NCBI RefSeq assembly: GCF_017315985.1
Contig: NZ_JAFLVR010000034.1
Span: 1-64,000 of the forward strand
Length of the DNA stretch: 64,000 bases
Origin: Candidatus Enterococcus murrayae
Lineage (GTDB): Bacteria > Bacillota > Bacilli > Lactobacillales > Enterococcaceae
Direction: 5' to 3'
Below, in pieces: positions 20,214 to 30,096 of the stretch. The notes beneath the pieces were generated by a model. That model saw only the letters and a list, made by a program, of their open reading frames with translations, made no database searches and was not told the origin of the DNA. The number at the start of each line of letters is the position of its first letter. Within the stretch, counting starts at the first letter, position 1. The position numbers were made by a program, and so were the translations under genes.

Positions 20214-22394
20214 ATGGCAGAAGGATTAAACCAAGAAATCATTCAACTATTGAATAAGGAATTAACGGATTATCGTCCACAACAGATCAAAGTCGTTTTA
20301 AATTTGCTTAATGAAGGCAATACCGTACCGTTTATTGCTCGCTATCGTAAAGAAATGACTGGGACTTTAGACGAAGTACAAATTCGTGAGATTGAAGAAC
20401 GTTACAACTACTTGGAAAATTTGGAGAAGCGCAAGCAAGAAGTTTTGCGTCTAATTGATGAGCAAGGGAAATTGACTGAAGAGCTGGCACAAAAAATCCA
20501 ACAAGCAGTTAAAGTACAAAAGGTTGAAGATCTATATCGACCTTATAAACAAAAACGTCGGACGAAAGCAACAATCGCTAAGGAAAATGGTTTAGAGCCA
20601 TTGGCAGAATATTTAATGAGCTTTCCACAATCAGGAGATGTTTACGCGAAAGCTGCAGAGTTTATTACTGAAAACATTATGAGTGCAGAAGAGGCATTAT
20701 TGGGAGCCCATGAAATCGTAGCAGAACAAATCAGTGACAATCCAGATTTTAGAACATGGATTCGAACGTTTACTAAGAATAAGGGTGTTTACCAAAGTAG
20801 GGTAAAAGACGCGGATAAAGATGAAAAAGGCGTTTATGAAATGTATTATGAGTTTTCTGAGCCGATTAATAAGATGGTTTCTCACCGTGTTTTAGCGTCT
20901 AATCGCGGGGAAAAAGAAGACGCCTTAAAGGTAACAATCGTTGTTGAAGAAGATAAAATTTTTGATTACTTAGAACGCCAACTGGTAGTAAACAATCGTT
21001 CAATCACAGTTGAATTTGTACGGGAAGCATACAAGGATAGCTATAAGCGTTTTATAGGTCCTGCGATCGAAAGAGAAATCCGCAATGAATTGACGGAAAA
21101 TGCGGATGAACAAGCTATTAACATTTTTGGTGAAAATTTGCGGAATTTATTATTGCAACCTCCTTTGAAGGGAAAAGTCGTGTTAGGCTTTGATCCTGCA
21201 TATCGGACAGGATGCAAATTGGCTGTGGTTGATGAAACCGGTAAAGTATTGGCCATTGAAGTGATCTATCCCCATAAGCCGGCTCCGCAGGCAAAACGGC
21301 AAGCTTCCGGACCTGCTTTACAAGCATTGATTAAAAAATACGGTGTTGAAATGGTAGCAATTGGAAATGGAACAGCCAGCCGTGAATCTGAATTGTTTGT
21401 GGCAGAACAATTAAAGCAGGTTCAACAAGAAGTCTTCTATGTGATTGTCAATGAAGCTGGAGCCTCAGTCTATTCAGCCAGTGATATCGCCCGGACAGAA
21501 TTTCCTGATTTGCAAGTTGAGGAACGGAGCGCGGTGAGCATCGCTAGACGATTACAGGATCCATTATCAGAACTGGTAAAAATTGATCCGAAAGCTGTTG
21601 GGGTTGGTCAGTATCAACATGATGTCTCACAAAAGCGTTTGTCTGAGAGATTAGATTTTGTAGTGGAAACAGCAGTTAACCAAGTTGGCGTAAATGTTAA
21701 TACTGCAAGTCCACAATTATTACAATATGCATCTGGTCTAAACAAAACAACAGCACAAAATATCGTGAATTATCGTGAAGAGAACGGTGCATTTTCTTCA
21801 CGTCCGCAGTTAAAAAAAGTTCCGCGCTTAGGACCAAAAGCTTATGAACAAGCGATTGGCTTCTTGCGAATTCCAGGAGCTAAAAATATTCTAGATACAA
21901 CTGCGATTCACCCAGAAAGTTACGGTAGCGCAAAAGAAATCTTGGCATTAGCTGGCGTTGACCTGAAGTCATTAGGCTCTTCGGAAGCGACAGAAAAAAT
22001 CAAAGCATTACAACTGGATCAATTACAAAGAGAGCTTGAGGTCGGTAAAGAAACGATCAAGGACATCTTGCAAGCATTGCTTCAGCCTGGTCGTGATATG
22101 CGTGATGAAATGTCTGCTCCATTATTAAGACAAGATGTGCTAACGATGGAGGATTTAAAACCAGGCATGGAATTGCAGGGAACTGTTCGAAATGTGATCG
22201 ATTTTGGTGCTTTTGTTGATATTGGTGTAAAACAAGATGGCTTGGTTCATATTTCCAAATTGAGTAAAAAATTTGTCAAACATCCAACTGATGTCGTATC
22301 TGTTGGAGATGTAGTAACGGTTTGGGTAGAAGCTATTGATGTGAAAAAAGGCCGTATCAGTCTGACCATGATTCAAAGTGAAAGAAATGACTAA
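20214..22394 (+). CDS. tex: Tex/YhgF transcription accessory RNA-binding protein
   Basis: 726 residues, full length. Order: N-terminal helical region starting LNQEIIQLLN, the hallmark NTVPFIARYRKEMTG (about 35-50), a YqgF-like RNase H fold (VVLGFDPAYRTGCKLAVVD, about 322-340), helix-hairpin-helix repeats (NVNTASPQLLQYASGL) and a C-terminal S1 RNA-binding domain (GTVRNVIDFGAFVDIGV). It associates with transcription and RNA quality control. Its last eight bases overlap the sprT-like start. Confidence 0.95.
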   Translation: MAEGLNQEIIQLLNKELTDYRPQQIKVVLNLLNEGNTVPFIARYRKEMTGTLDEVQIREIEERYNYLENLEKRKQEVLRLIDEQGKLTEELAQKIQQAVKVQKVEDLYRPYKQKRRTKATIAKENGLEPLAEYLMSFPQSGDVYAKAAEFITENIMSAEEALLGAHEIVAEQISDNPDFRTWIRTFTKNKGVYQSRVKDADKDEKGVYEMYYEFSEPINKMVSHRVLASNRGEKEDALKVTIVVEEDKIFDYLERQLVVNNRSITVEFVREAYKDSYKRFIGPAIEREIRNELTENADEQAINIFGENLRNLLLQPPLKGKVVLGFDPAYRTGCKLAVVDETGKVLAIEVIYPHKPAPQAKRQASGPALQALIKKYGVEMVAIGNGTASRESELFVAEQLKQVQQEVFYVIVNEAGASVYSASDIARTEFPDLQVEERSAVSIARRLQDPLSELVKIDPKAVGVGQYQHDVSQKRLSERLDFVVETAVNQVGVNVNTASPQLLQYASGLNKTTAQNIVNYREENGAFSSRPQLKKVPRLGPKAYEQAIGFLRIPGAKNILDTTAIHPESYGSAKEILALAGVDLKSLGSSEATEKIKALQLDQLQRELEVGKETIKDILQALLQPGRDMRDEMSAPLLRQDVLTMEDLKPGMELQGTVRNVIDFGAFVDIGVKQDGLVHISKLSKKFVKHPTDVVSVGDVVTVWVEAIDVKKGRISLTMIQSERND

Positions 22395-22836
22395 TCAAGA
22401 GTTACAGGCTTTAGTCGAAAAGGTTTCTCAGGAATCTTTTCGACAGCCGTTTTGTCATAGAGCTACCTTTAACAACCGTCTTAGAACAACTGGCGGTAGA
22501 TACCATTTGAAAAGCCATGATCTAGATTTTAACCAGCTAGTATTTGAAAAATATGGCAAGGATGAACTGATCAAAGTGATCAAGCATGAGTTGTGTCACT
22601 ATCACTTGCACTTGGCAGGCCGTGGCTACCAGCATAAAGATTTAGAATTCAAGCAGCTATTGAAAAAAACTGGCGGTTCTCGTTACACACCGCCATTAGC
22701 AACAGCAACTTATCAAGTTTATCAATGCCAAAAATGTCATCAAGAAGTCAGACGTCGGCGAAAAATCGATACGAAACGTTACGTGTGCGGAAACTGTCAA
22801 GGAAAACTAAAATTTTTGAAGACGATTGAATCCTAA
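22387..22836 (+). CDS. SprT-like zinc metalloprotease-fold protein
   Basis: 149 residues. The zinc motif HELCHYH (HExxH) sits near residue 63, followed by the SprT helix region GRGYQHKDLEFKQLL and a C-terminal zinc ribbon (CQKCHQE...CGNCQG). It belongs to the SprT/YdcK family related to Spartan, which acts on DNA-protein crosslinks in eukaryotes; the bacterial role is unclear. It overlaps the end of tex, so it is translationally coupled, as in many Firmicutes. The ATG at 22387 is preferred to the GTG at 22378, though neither has a strong site. Confidence 0.88.
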   Translation: MTNQELQALVEKVSQESFRQPFCHRATFNNRLRTTGGRYHLKSHDLDFNQLVFEKYGKDELIKVIKHELCHYHLHLAGRGYQHKDLEFKQLLKKTGGSRYTPPLATATYQVYQCQKCHQEVRRRRKIDTKRYVCGNCQGKLKFLKTIES

Positions 22837-22866
22837 GCAAAACCGAGTAGTATGGAGAATAAAAGA

Positions 22867-22895
22867 TTGCTATTTTTGTGGATTTATATGATAAT
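22867..22895 (+). promoter_or_regulatory. Promoter of murC
   Basis: TTGCTA (22867-22872), a 17-base spacer and GATAAT (22890-22895), 43 bases before murC. Confidence 0.65.
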
Positions 22896-22937
22896 GTGAA
22901 CCGCAAACAATTATGTACATACAAGGAAGAGGATTAA

Positions 22938-24272
22938 ATGAATAATAAGGATACACTTTATCATTTTGTTGGAATCAAGGGCTCTGGAATGAGCTCGTTA
23001 GCTTTGGTTTTACATGAAAAGGGCTATGATGTACAAGGTTCTGACGTCGAAAAATATTTTTTTACACAACGAGACCTAGAAAAAGCCGGCATTACGATTT
23101 TGCCGTTTAGCGAAGATAATATTAAAGAGGGCATGACAATCATTCAAGGGAATGCTTTTCCTGATACTCATGAAGAAATTGCTCGGGCGAAGGAATTAGG
23201 CTTAGAAATTATACGTTACCATGATTTCATTGGTCAGTTTATCCAGCCTTATACCAGTATTGCTGTGACGGGATCACATGGCAAGACAAGTACCACAGGA
23301 TTACTGGCCCATGTTTTAAATGGATTAGCACCAACCAGTTATTTAATTGGAGATGGTACAGGCCATGGTGTTCCTGATGCGAAGTTCTTCGCATTTGAAG
23401 CGTGTGAGTATCAGCGTCACTTTTTAGCTTATGCGCCAGATTATTCAATCATGACGAACATCGACTTTGACCACCCAGACTATTTCAAGAGTATTGATGA
23501 TGTATTCGAAGCATTTCAAACGTTGGCTTCACAAGTTAAAAAGGGCATCTTCGCTTATGGCGATGATGAATATTTGCGTAAGTTAAAAGCTGATGTGCCG
23601 ATTTATTATTATGGGCTATCTGAAAATGATGATATCCAAGCCCGTAACATCGTTCGTACTACGAATGGTTCCGCTTTTGATGTGTATCATAATGAGAAAT
23701 TCCTCGGCCGATTTGCTGTTCCTTCATTTGGTAAACACAATATCTTAAATGCGTTATCAGTAATCGCAGTCGCTTATTTTGAAGGATTAGATATGGATAT
23801 GGTCAAAGAAGAGATGTTGACGTTCTCTGGAGTAAAACGACGCTTTACTGAAAAGAAGGTTGCTGACATGATCATCGTTGATGATTATGCGCATCATCCG
23901 GCTGAAATCAAAGCGACAATTGATGCTGCCCGGCAAAAATATCCTGAGAAGGAACTGATTGCGGTCTTCCAACCTCATACCTTTACTCGGACGATTGCTT
24001 TGATGGATGAGTTTGCTGAGGCTTTAGATCGCGCTGACAAAGTTTATCTTTGTGATATTTTCTCGTCGGCTCGTGAGACAGCTGGCGATGTAAAAATTGA
24101 AGATCTAGGAGATAAAATTCAAAAAGGCGGACAAGTGATTAAAGAAGAAAACATGTCGCCATTATTAGACCACGAAAATGCAGTAGTGATCTTTATGGGC
24201 GCTGGTGATGTTCAAAAATTCGAACGTGCTTACGAAAATCTCCTAAGCAATACTACACGCAACGTATTATAA
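22938..24272 (+). CDS. murC: UDP-N-acetylmuramate--L-alanine ligase
   Basis: Cytoplasmic peptidoglycan precursor enzyme that adds L-Ala to UDP-MurNAc using ATP. Features seen: the N-terminal UDP-binding [19 protein letters not shown], the ATP loop [18 protein letters not shown] (about residues 110-127), the central [14 protein letters not shown], and the C-terminal QPHTFTRT. The 444 residues are normal for Firmicutes. It is transcribed alone from its own promoter to a strong terminator. Confidence 0.96.
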   Translation: MNNKDTLYHFVGIKGSGMSSLALVLHEKGYDVQGSDVEKYFFTQRDLEKAGITILPFSEDNIKEGMTIIQGNAFPDTHEEIARAKELGLEIIRYHDFIGQFIQPYTSIAVTGSHGKTSTTGLLAHVLNGLAPTSYLIGDGTGHGVPDAKFFAFEACEYQRHFLAYAPDYSIMTNIDFDHPDYFKSIDDVFEAFQTLASQVKKGIFAYGDDEYLRKLKADVPIYYYGLSENDDIQARNIVRTTNGSAFDVYHNEKFLGRFAVPSFGKHNILNALSVIAVAYFEGLDMDMVKEEMLTFSGVKRRFTEKKVADMIIVDDYAHHPAEIKATIDAARQKYPEKELIAVFQPHTFTRTIALMDEFAEALDRADKVYLCDIFSSARETAGDVKIEDLGDKIQKGGQVIKEENMSPLLDHENAVVIFMGAGDVQKFERAYENLLSNTTRNVL

Positions 24273-24280
24273 ATAAGAAA

Positions 24281-24316
24281 AGAAGGGTTCTGACACAAAT
24301 GTCTGAACCCTTCTTT
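24281..24316 (+). terminator. Terminator after murC
   Basis: AGAAGGGTTC / GAACCCTTCT stem, extended inward by GACA/TGTC after one mismatch, then TTT. An A-rich run precedes it. Confidence 0.88.
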
Positions 24317-24364
24317 AATGAATGATTACTAAGGTTCTGGGACTCAAACATTGATTTAGAAATC

Positions 24365-24413
24365 TTTATCAGAAAGTATGTACAAACTTGTGTTTTACTT
24401 GCTTTCTGATAAA
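24365..24413. promoter_or_regulatory. 12-bp palindrome over the promoter of the MaoC-like gene
   Basis: TTTATCAGAAAG (24365-24376) is exactly complementary to CTTTCTGATAAA (24402-24413). A promoter, TTGTGT (24388-24393), 16 bases, TAAAAT (24410-24415), lies inside and over the right arm. There is no T run, so an operator for a dimeric repressor is more likely than a terminator. Confidence 0.55.
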
Positions 24414-24447
24414 ATAATGAGTAGAACACATTACGGAGGGAATGACT

Positions 24448-24921
24448 TTGTATAATATGAAGGCTCGGAAAATAGGCAAAACGATTGACGAAATTGAGGA
24501 AGGTGACTCGTTATCGTTAACGGAATCGATCGAAGATAATCAGATTCTTTTATATTTAGGTTTGACAAATGATGCCAATCCTTTGTACATTCAGCATGAT
24601 TATGCGAAAGAAACTGAGTATGAACAACCACTTGTGCCATCTATTATGTTGATGGGTATCATAACAAGTGCGATTTCTAAACATTTACCAGGACCGGGTT
24701 CTCACGTTGTGAATTTCTCGATCAATTTCATTGATCCGGTTTTTCACTATGAAACATTGACCTTTGAGTTTGAAGTAATTAAAGTGGATAAAATGAAGGA
24801 TGTCGTTACTATCTCTGTTGAAGCAGTAGAAGCTACTGATAACGAAGAAAAACGCATCTTGGATGCTGTGGTAATGGTCAAACCGCCACAGACGCAAATA
24901 GGAGATGATTTAGATGAATAA
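24448..24921 (+). CDS. MaoC-like hotdog-fold protein, probably not a hydratase
   Basis: About 157 residues. It aligns along its length with (R)-specific enoyl-CoA hydratases: NDANPLY, the EQPLVPSIM turn and LPGPGSHVVNFSINFIDPVF. In active enzymes the motif is DxNPxH and the turn has HG; here the His is Tyr and HG is PS, so hydratase activity is doubtful. GGAGGG lies only one base from an ATG at 24442, so I prefer the TTG at 24448 (seven-base spacing). The ATG at 24457 is another option. It overlaps the next gene by eight bases. Confidence 0.78.
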   Translation: MYNMKARKIGKTIDEIEEGDSLSLTESIEDNQILLYLGLTNDANPLYIQHDYAKETEYEQPLVPSIMLMGIITSAISKHLPGPGSHVVNFSINFIDPVFHYETLTFEFEVIKVDKMKDVVTISVEAVEATDNEEKRILDAVVMVKPPQTQIGDDLDE

Positions 24922-25597
24922 TCAAGAAACACGTGTATATGGCTTGAATCGCTTTTATGGTAAGATTTATGCTTTTCTCGCTTTAGGTATCGGAATTAGT
25001 GCAGTAATTTCTTACCTGTCTTTAAATGCTTGGAGCTATCAAGTCGCTAACTTTATTAATAATTTCCCGCTAGGCTTTTGGGGAATCTGGATTGCAGAAA
25101 TCGCACTAGTGGTTTTTCTAGGTGTGAAAGCCCAAAAGAATCCAACGCTGGCAATCGGTGGATTTATTGTATACTCTGCACTAAATGGCTTAACCTTAGC
25201 TGTTACTTTAGCTATATATGATTTGGGAACAATTACTCAAGCATTTGTCACTGCGTCGGCAACATTTTTAGTAATGTCGCTTGTGGGATCATTTACTAAA
25301 CGCGATTTATCTGGAATCGGGCGCGCAGCACTAAGCTGTTTGTTGGGAATTATCATCGCGATGCTGTTGAATGTTTTCGTGCTACACAGTAGTGCAGTTG
25401 ATTTTTTTATTTCCATTTTAATGGTAGTAATTATGTCAGGAATTACAGCCTATGATAACCAAATGATTCGGAAGATCTATCTTGGATCAAATGGAGAGGT
25501 TGGAAATGGAGTTGCTGTCTTCATGGCACTACAACTTTATCTAGACTTCATCAACCTGTTCATTTCATTCTTACGAATTTTTGGAAACAGCAAATAG
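24914..25597 (+). CDS. Bax inhibitor-1/YccA-family membrane protein
   Basis: 227 residues with seven predicted membrane helices. The family signature region is GITAYDNQMIRKIY near residue 185, where acidic residues control a calcium leak in characterised homologues such as Bacillus YetJ. It may act as a pH-sensitive calcium or ion leak channel; that role is inference. It is coupled to the MaoC-like gene by an eight-base overlap. Confidence 0.88.
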   Translation: MNNQETRVYGLNRFYGKIYAFLALGIGISAVISYLSLNAWSYQVANFINNFPLGFWGIWIAEIALVVFLGVKAQKNPTLAIGGFIVYSALNGLTLAVTLAIYDLGTITQAFVTASATFLVMSLVGSFTKRDLSGIGRAALSCLLGIIIAMLLNVFVLHSSAVDFFISILMVVIMSGITAYDNQMIRKIYLGSNGEVGNGVAVFMALQLYLDFINLFISFLRIFGNSK

Positions 25598-25622
25598 AGG
25601 CGGATATTCGCCTCTATTTTTT
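25593..25622 (+). terminator. Terminator after the Bax-inhibitor gene
   Basis: Perfect 10-bp stem AATAGAGGCG / CGCCTCTATT with a GATATT loop and T6. Confidence 0.93.
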
Positions 25623-25811
25623 CTGTTCTGTCTTTAGAACAAGAATACTGGGAAAATCAGCTCCATTCTTTTCATTTCACTTCATAGTTTGTTAAAATGA
25701 AGCGGGGAAGCGTGATCAGTAGATAGTACATTTGTTTGTTTTTTTAGTAATCAAGCAGACTGTAAACACGATGAGAAATAAATACATTAATAGGAATTAG
25801 GAGTCGAAGAC

Positions 25812-28451
25812 ATGAGTGAGAATAAATTATTATTAGTAGACGGAAACAGTGTGGCTTTTCGTGCCTTTTTTGCCCTGCATAATTCTTTAGAGCGTTTTAA
25901 AAATAAGAATGGCTTACACACAAATGCGATTTATGCTTTTAACAATATGTTTGAAAATATAATGGACCGGGAAAAGCCAACCCATGTCTTAGTAGCTTTC
26001 GATGCAGGAAATACCACTTTTCGGACTGCGATGTATTCTGAATATAAGGGCGGCCGTTCTAAAACGCCAGGCGAATTCCGCGAACAGATGCCCTATTTAC
26101 GTGAATTATTAGTTGGCTTGGGCGTGAAACACTACGAACTAGACAACTATGAAGCGGATGATATCATTGGTACATTGGCGCATCGTGCGGCTGAAGAAGG
26201 TTTTGAGGTTGTCGTATTATCTGGTGATCGCGACTTGACACAATTAGCAACAGATAAAATAAAAGTAGATATCACAGTAAAAGGTGTTAGTGAAATTGAA
26301 TCATACACACCTGAACATGTGGCTGAGAAATATGATGGATTGACGCCAAATCAGATCATTGATATGAAAGGACTTGCTGGGGATACATCCGATAACTATC
26401 CAGGTGTCACAAAAGTTGGCGAAAAAACAGCAATCAAATTATTGAAGCAATTTGGCAGCGTCGAGGGCGTTTATGAAAATATTGATGAGCTGAAGAAAAG
26501 TAAAATGAAGGAAAACTTAATCAATGACAAGGATCAAGCTTTTCTTTCAAAAGAACTGGCAACCATCAAGTTAGATGCACCTGTCGATATTTCGATTGAT
26601 GAGCTAGTTTATAGTGGAAAAGATTTAGATAAGCTGATTCCCTTTTTTAAAGAAATGGATTTTAAAGGCTTCTTAAGCAAACTGAATGTTGAAGAAGAGG
26701 AAGTCGAATTGGAAGATATCAAGTTTGAAGTAGTTACAGACTTCAAGAAAGAAATGTTTGATGCCGATTCAGCTCTATACGTTGAGATGTTAGAAGATAA
26801 TTATCATTTTTCTGATATTGTAGGTGTCGCATGGGGAACAAAAGATAAAATCTATGTAACAAATGAATTAGCCTTATTTGAAAGTATTGATTTCAAAAAA
26901 TGGCTAGAGTCAGCGAACGGAAAAAAAGTCTACGATGCGAAACGTACGTATGTTGCATTAAATCGCTATATTACCAGAACCGAAGGGATTAACTTTGATG
27001 TCTTATTGGCCGCTTATCTGTTAGATACTAATGATAATAGCAACGATATCGCTGGTGTGGCACAATACTATGGTTATTCTGAAATTCAAACAGACGAACA
27101 GGTTTATGGAAAAGGGGTTAAAAAAGGTCTGCCAGAGGATGACGATGTTTTCTTTGGACATTTAGCTCGTAAAATCAAAGCGATTCATTTCTTGAATGAC
27201 AAGTTAGTAAATGAACTAGAAGAAAAGAAACAGGACAAGCTGTTCTACCAGATGGAACTACCGTTGTCACGCATCCTGGCGGAAATGGAGATTGCTGGAA
27301 TCACTGTGGATGCCACGCGGTTACAAGCGATGCGTGGAGAGTTTTCAAAACGTCTACAGGATATCGAGAAAAAAATCTATCAGGAAGCTGGCGAGGAGTT
27401 CAACATCAACTCACCTAAGCAGCTAGGTGTGATTTTATTTGAAAAAATGCAGTTGCCAGTAATTAAAAAAACAAAGACGGGTTATTCAACTGCTGTGGAT
27501 GTTTTAGAGCAATTACGAGAGCAAGCACCAATCGTGGACCACATTTTGAATTATCGACAAATCGCTAAAATTCAATCAACATATGTAGAAGGATTATTGA
27601 AGGTTATTCAAAGCGATAATAAAATTCATACGCGGTATATCCAAACATTGACACAAACAGGTCGTTTGAGTTCTGTTGATCCTAACTTGCAAAATATTCC
27701 TATTCGTTTGGAAGAAGGGCGCAAAATTCGACAAGCTTTTGTTCCGCGAGATGAGAACTGGTTGATCTATTCTTCAGATTACTCTCAAATCGAGTTGCGT
27801 GTTTTGGCACATATATCGGGAGATGAGCATTTGAAACAGGCGTTCCGTGATGGAATGGATATCCATACAAGTACTGCTATGCGTGTTTTTAATGTTTCAG
27901 AGGATGAGGTAACGCCGAATATGCGCCGGAATGCCAAGGCTGTTAATTTTGGTATCGTTTATGGTATCTCTGATTATGGACTTTCGCAAAACTTAGGAAT
28001 CACACGTAAAGCGGCACAAGAGTATATTGACACTTATTTTGAAAATTATCCAGATGTGAAACGATATATGGAAGAAAGCGTACGTGAGGCAAAGGATAAG
28101 GGGTACTCTGCTACCTTATACAATCGTCGCCGCTACCTGCCAGATATCAATGCTCGCAATTTCAATCTACGCTCATTTGCGGAACGAACTGCTATTAATA
28201 CACCGATTCAAGGAAGTGCGGCAGACATTTTGAAATTAGCGATGATTGAAATGGCAAAACGCTTGAAGGAGGAGAAGCTTCAAGCGACTATGCTGCTGCA
28301 AGTTCATGATGAACTTGTTTTTGAGGTCCCGGAGAGTGAGTTAGAACAATTAGATCAATTAGTTAAAGAAGTAATGGAAAACACGGTCCAACTAGACGTT
28401 CCATTATTGACGGATAGTAATTGGGGAAAAACTTGGTACGAAGCAAAATAA
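25812..28451 (+). CDS. polA: DNA polymerase I
   Basis: 879 residues. N-terminal 5' nuclease (LLLVDGNSVAFRAFFALH; DNYEADDIIGTLA; GLAGDTSDNYPGV), a central 3'-5' exonuclease-like domain and a C-terminal polymerase with motifs A (DYSQIELRVLAHISGD), B (RRNAKAVNFGIVYG) and C (QVHDELVFEVPE). The exonuclease domain lacks the DxE metal-binding motif (the region reads ALYVEMLED), so proofreading should be absent, as in most Firmicutes PolA. It fills gaps and removes RNA primers. It has its own terminator, so mutM is transcribed separately. Confidence 0.97.
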   Translation: MSENKLLLVDGNSVAFRAFFALHNSLERFKNKNGLHTNAIYAFNNMFENIMDREKPTHVLVAFDAGNTTFRTAMYSEYKGGRSKTPGEFREQMPYLRELLVGLGVKHYELDNYEADDIIGTLAHRAAEEGFEVVVLSGDRDLTQLATDKIKVDITVKGVSEIESYTPEHVAEKYDGLTPNQIIDMKGLAGDTSDNYPGVTKVGEKTAIKLLKQFGSVEGVYENIDELKKSKMKENLINDKDQAFLSKELATIKLDAPVDISIDELVYSGKDLDKLIPFFKEMDFKGFLSKLNVEEEEVELEDIKFEVVTDFKKEMFDADSALYVEMLEDNYHFSDIVGVAWGTKDKIYVTNELALFESIDFKKWLESANGKKVYDAKRTYVALNRYITRTEGINFDVLLAAYLLDTNDNSNDIAGVAQYYGYSEIQTDEQVYGKGVKKGLPEDDDVFFGHLARKIKAIHFLNDKLVNELEEKKQDKLFYQMELPLSRILAEMEIAGITVDATRLQAMRGEFSKRLQDIEKKIYQEAGEEFNINSPKQLGVILFEKMQLPVIKKTKTGYSTAVDVLEQLREQAPIVDHILNYRQIAKIQSTYVEGLLKVIQSDNKIHTRYIQTLTQTGRLSSVDPNLQNIPIRLEEGRKIRQAFVPRDENWLIYSSDYSQIELRVLAHISGDEHLKQAFRDGMDIHTSTAMRVFNVSEDEVTPNMRRNAKAVNFGIVYGISDYGLSQNLGITRKAAQEYIDTYFENYPDVKRYMEESVREAKDKGYSATLYNRRRYLPDINARNFNLRSFAERTAINTPIQGSAADILKLAMIEMAKRLKEEKLQATMLLQVHDELVFEVPESELEQLDQLVKEVMENTVQLDVPLLTDSNWGKTWYEAK

Positions 28452-28458
28452 AGTAAAG

Positions 28459-28482
28459 GCTGGAAGAGATTCCAGCTTTTTT
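28459..28482 (+). terminator. Terminator after polA
   Basis: GCTGGAA / TTCCAGC stem with a GAGA loop and T6. Confidence 0.93.
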
Positions 28483-28625
28483 GCAAGTGTACCTGCCAGA
28501 CTGAAGACATTCAAAATGCTGTTAACCTAAACTAGTTATCACCTCACATTTGTTCTGTTTTTGAATGAAGTCGTTGGTAATTTGTTGTATTTAGGAAATA
28601 ATTAATAAGAGTTAGGATGATAGAG

Positions 28626-29459
28626 ATGCCAGAATTGCCAGAAGTTGAGACAGTCAGAAAAGGCTTGATATCTTTGGTTAAGGGGAAAACGATCGCCAAA
28701 GTAGATGTATATTGGCCGCGAATTATTGAGTTTCCTGAAATCGAAATTTTTCAGCAGCAATTGATTGGTGAGACCATTGAAACTGTTGATCGACGCGGGA
28801 AATATTTGATTTTTCATTTTACTCATTATGAAATGGTTTCACACTTACGAATGGAAGGGAAATATGAATATTTTGATCAACCAAGACCATTGGATAAACA
28901 TAGTCATGTGCGCTTCATTTTTACAGATGGAACAGAACTAATTTATCACGATGTGCGAAAATTTGGACGTATGGCCCTATTAAAAAAAGGTATGGCGAAA
29001 GAGTATAAGGGTTTATTGCAATTGGGTCCTGAACCAATCGATGAAGATTTTGATTTGTTGAATTTCAAACAACAGTTAAAAAAATCTTCAACGATGATTA
29101 AGCCATTATTATTGAATCAAAAAATTGTGGCAGGTTTAGGAAATATTTATGTCGATGAAGTTTTATGGTTAGCAAAAATTCATCCGGAGCAGCCTGCTGA
29201 TACGTTGAGTGCGCAAACAGTTCGTCGCCTTCGAGTAGCAATCATTGAAGTGATTGCTAAGGCTAAAGAAGCTGGGGGAACGACGATCCGAACGTACTTA
29301 AATGCATTAGGAGAGGCCGGCCATTTTCAACAAGAGCTGCATGTATATGGTCAAACGGGCATTCCTTGCTCACGCTGCGGAACTCCTATCATAAAAATCA
29401 AAGTCGCCCAAAGAGGGACGCATCTTTGTCCTCATTGCCAAAAATTAAAGAAGGTGTAA
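28626..29459 (+). CDS. mutM: Formamidopyrimidine-DNA glycosylase
   Basis: Base-excision repair enzyme that removes 8-oxoguanine and formamidopyrimidines and cleaves the strand by beta/delta elimination. The mature protein must begin with proline, so the ATG at 28626 (MPELPEVETVRKGL) is right and the in-frame ATG three codons upstream is wrong; AGGA lies eight bases ahead. Pro2 and Glu3 are catalytic. The H2TH region NIYVDEVLW and the C-terminal zinc finger (CSRCGTPI...CPHC) are present. 277 residues. coaE starts two bases after the stop. Confidence 0.97.
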   Translation: MPELPEVETVRKGLISLVKGKTIAKVDVYWPRIIEFPEIEIFQQQLIGETIETVDRRGKYLIFHFTHYEMVSHLRMEGKYEYFDQPRPLDKHSHVRFIFTDGTELIYHDVRKFGRMALLKKGMAKEYKGLLQLGPEPIDEDFDLLNFKQQLKKSSTMIKPLLLNQKIVAGLGNIYVDEVLWLAKIHPEQPADTLSAQTVRRLRVAIIEVIAKAKEAGGTTIRTYLNALGEAGHFQQELHVYGQTGIPCSRCGTPIIKIKVAQRGTHLCPHCQKLKKV

Positions 29460-29461
29460 GA

Positions 29462-30061
29462 ATGAGTTTTGTTTTAGGTGTTACTGGAGGTATTGCCAGT
29501 GGAAAATCAACAGTTGTAGATTTTTTCAAAGCAAAAGGGTTTCCGATCGTTGACGGTGACATTGTGGCACGTAAAGTGGTGGAGCCTGAGACAGAAGGAT
29601 TAATGGCATTGAAAAATACTTTTGGTCAGACCATCATTGATGAAAATGGTCAATTAGATCGAAAAAAACTAGGCAGTATCATTTTTCATGATGAGAAAAA
29701 AAGAGCATTGCTAAATAAAACACTTGATCCATTTATTCGAGGTGAAATCCAACGTCAAACAGAAGAAGCAAAACTATCAAGTGATTTGGTAATCGTAGAT
29801 ATTCCTCTCTTGTATGAAGGAAATTATGAGACGATGATGGATAAGGTAGCGGTTGTTTATGTCACGCCAGAAATTCAACTAAATCGTTTGATGGCAAGAA
29901 ATCACTTGAATGAAGAGGAAGCGATGGAGCGCATCAAAAGCCAGCTTTCTTTGAAAAAAAAGAAAGAACGGGCAGATATTATTATTGATAATTGCCGTTC
30001 TCGAGAAAAAACGCGCCAGCAGGTTCTTGATTGGTTGCAAAAAAATAAATTTGTTTCTTAA
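29462..30061 (+). CDS. coaE: Dephospho-CoA kinase
   Basis: Last step of coenzyme A synthesis: phosphorylation of dephospho-CoA at the 3' hydroxyl. The P-loop GGIASGKST is at residues 8-16, DGDIVARKVVEPETEG follows, and the lid-region motif ARNHLNEEEAMERI is typical. 199 residues, full length. AAGGTG sits five bases before the ATG. The mutM-coaE pairing is conserved in Firmicutes. Confidence 0.96.
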   Translation: MSFVLGVTGGIASGKSTVVDFFKAKGFPIVDGDIVARKVVEPETEGLMALKNTFGQTIIDENGQLDRKKLGSIIFHDEKKRALLNKTLDPFIRGEIQRQTEEAKLSSDLVIVDIPLLYEGNYETMMDKVAVVYVTPEIQLNRLMARNHLNEEEAMERIKSQLSLKKKKERADIIIDNCRSREKTRQQVLDWLQKNKFVS

Positions 30062-30069
30062 AGATTTCT

Positions 30070-30096
30070 GCGTCGTAGCATTACGACGCTTTTTTT
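30070..30096 (+). terminator. Terminator after coaE
   Basis: Perfect 8-bp stem GCGTCGTA / TACGACGC with a GCAT loop and T7. Confidence 0.94.
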
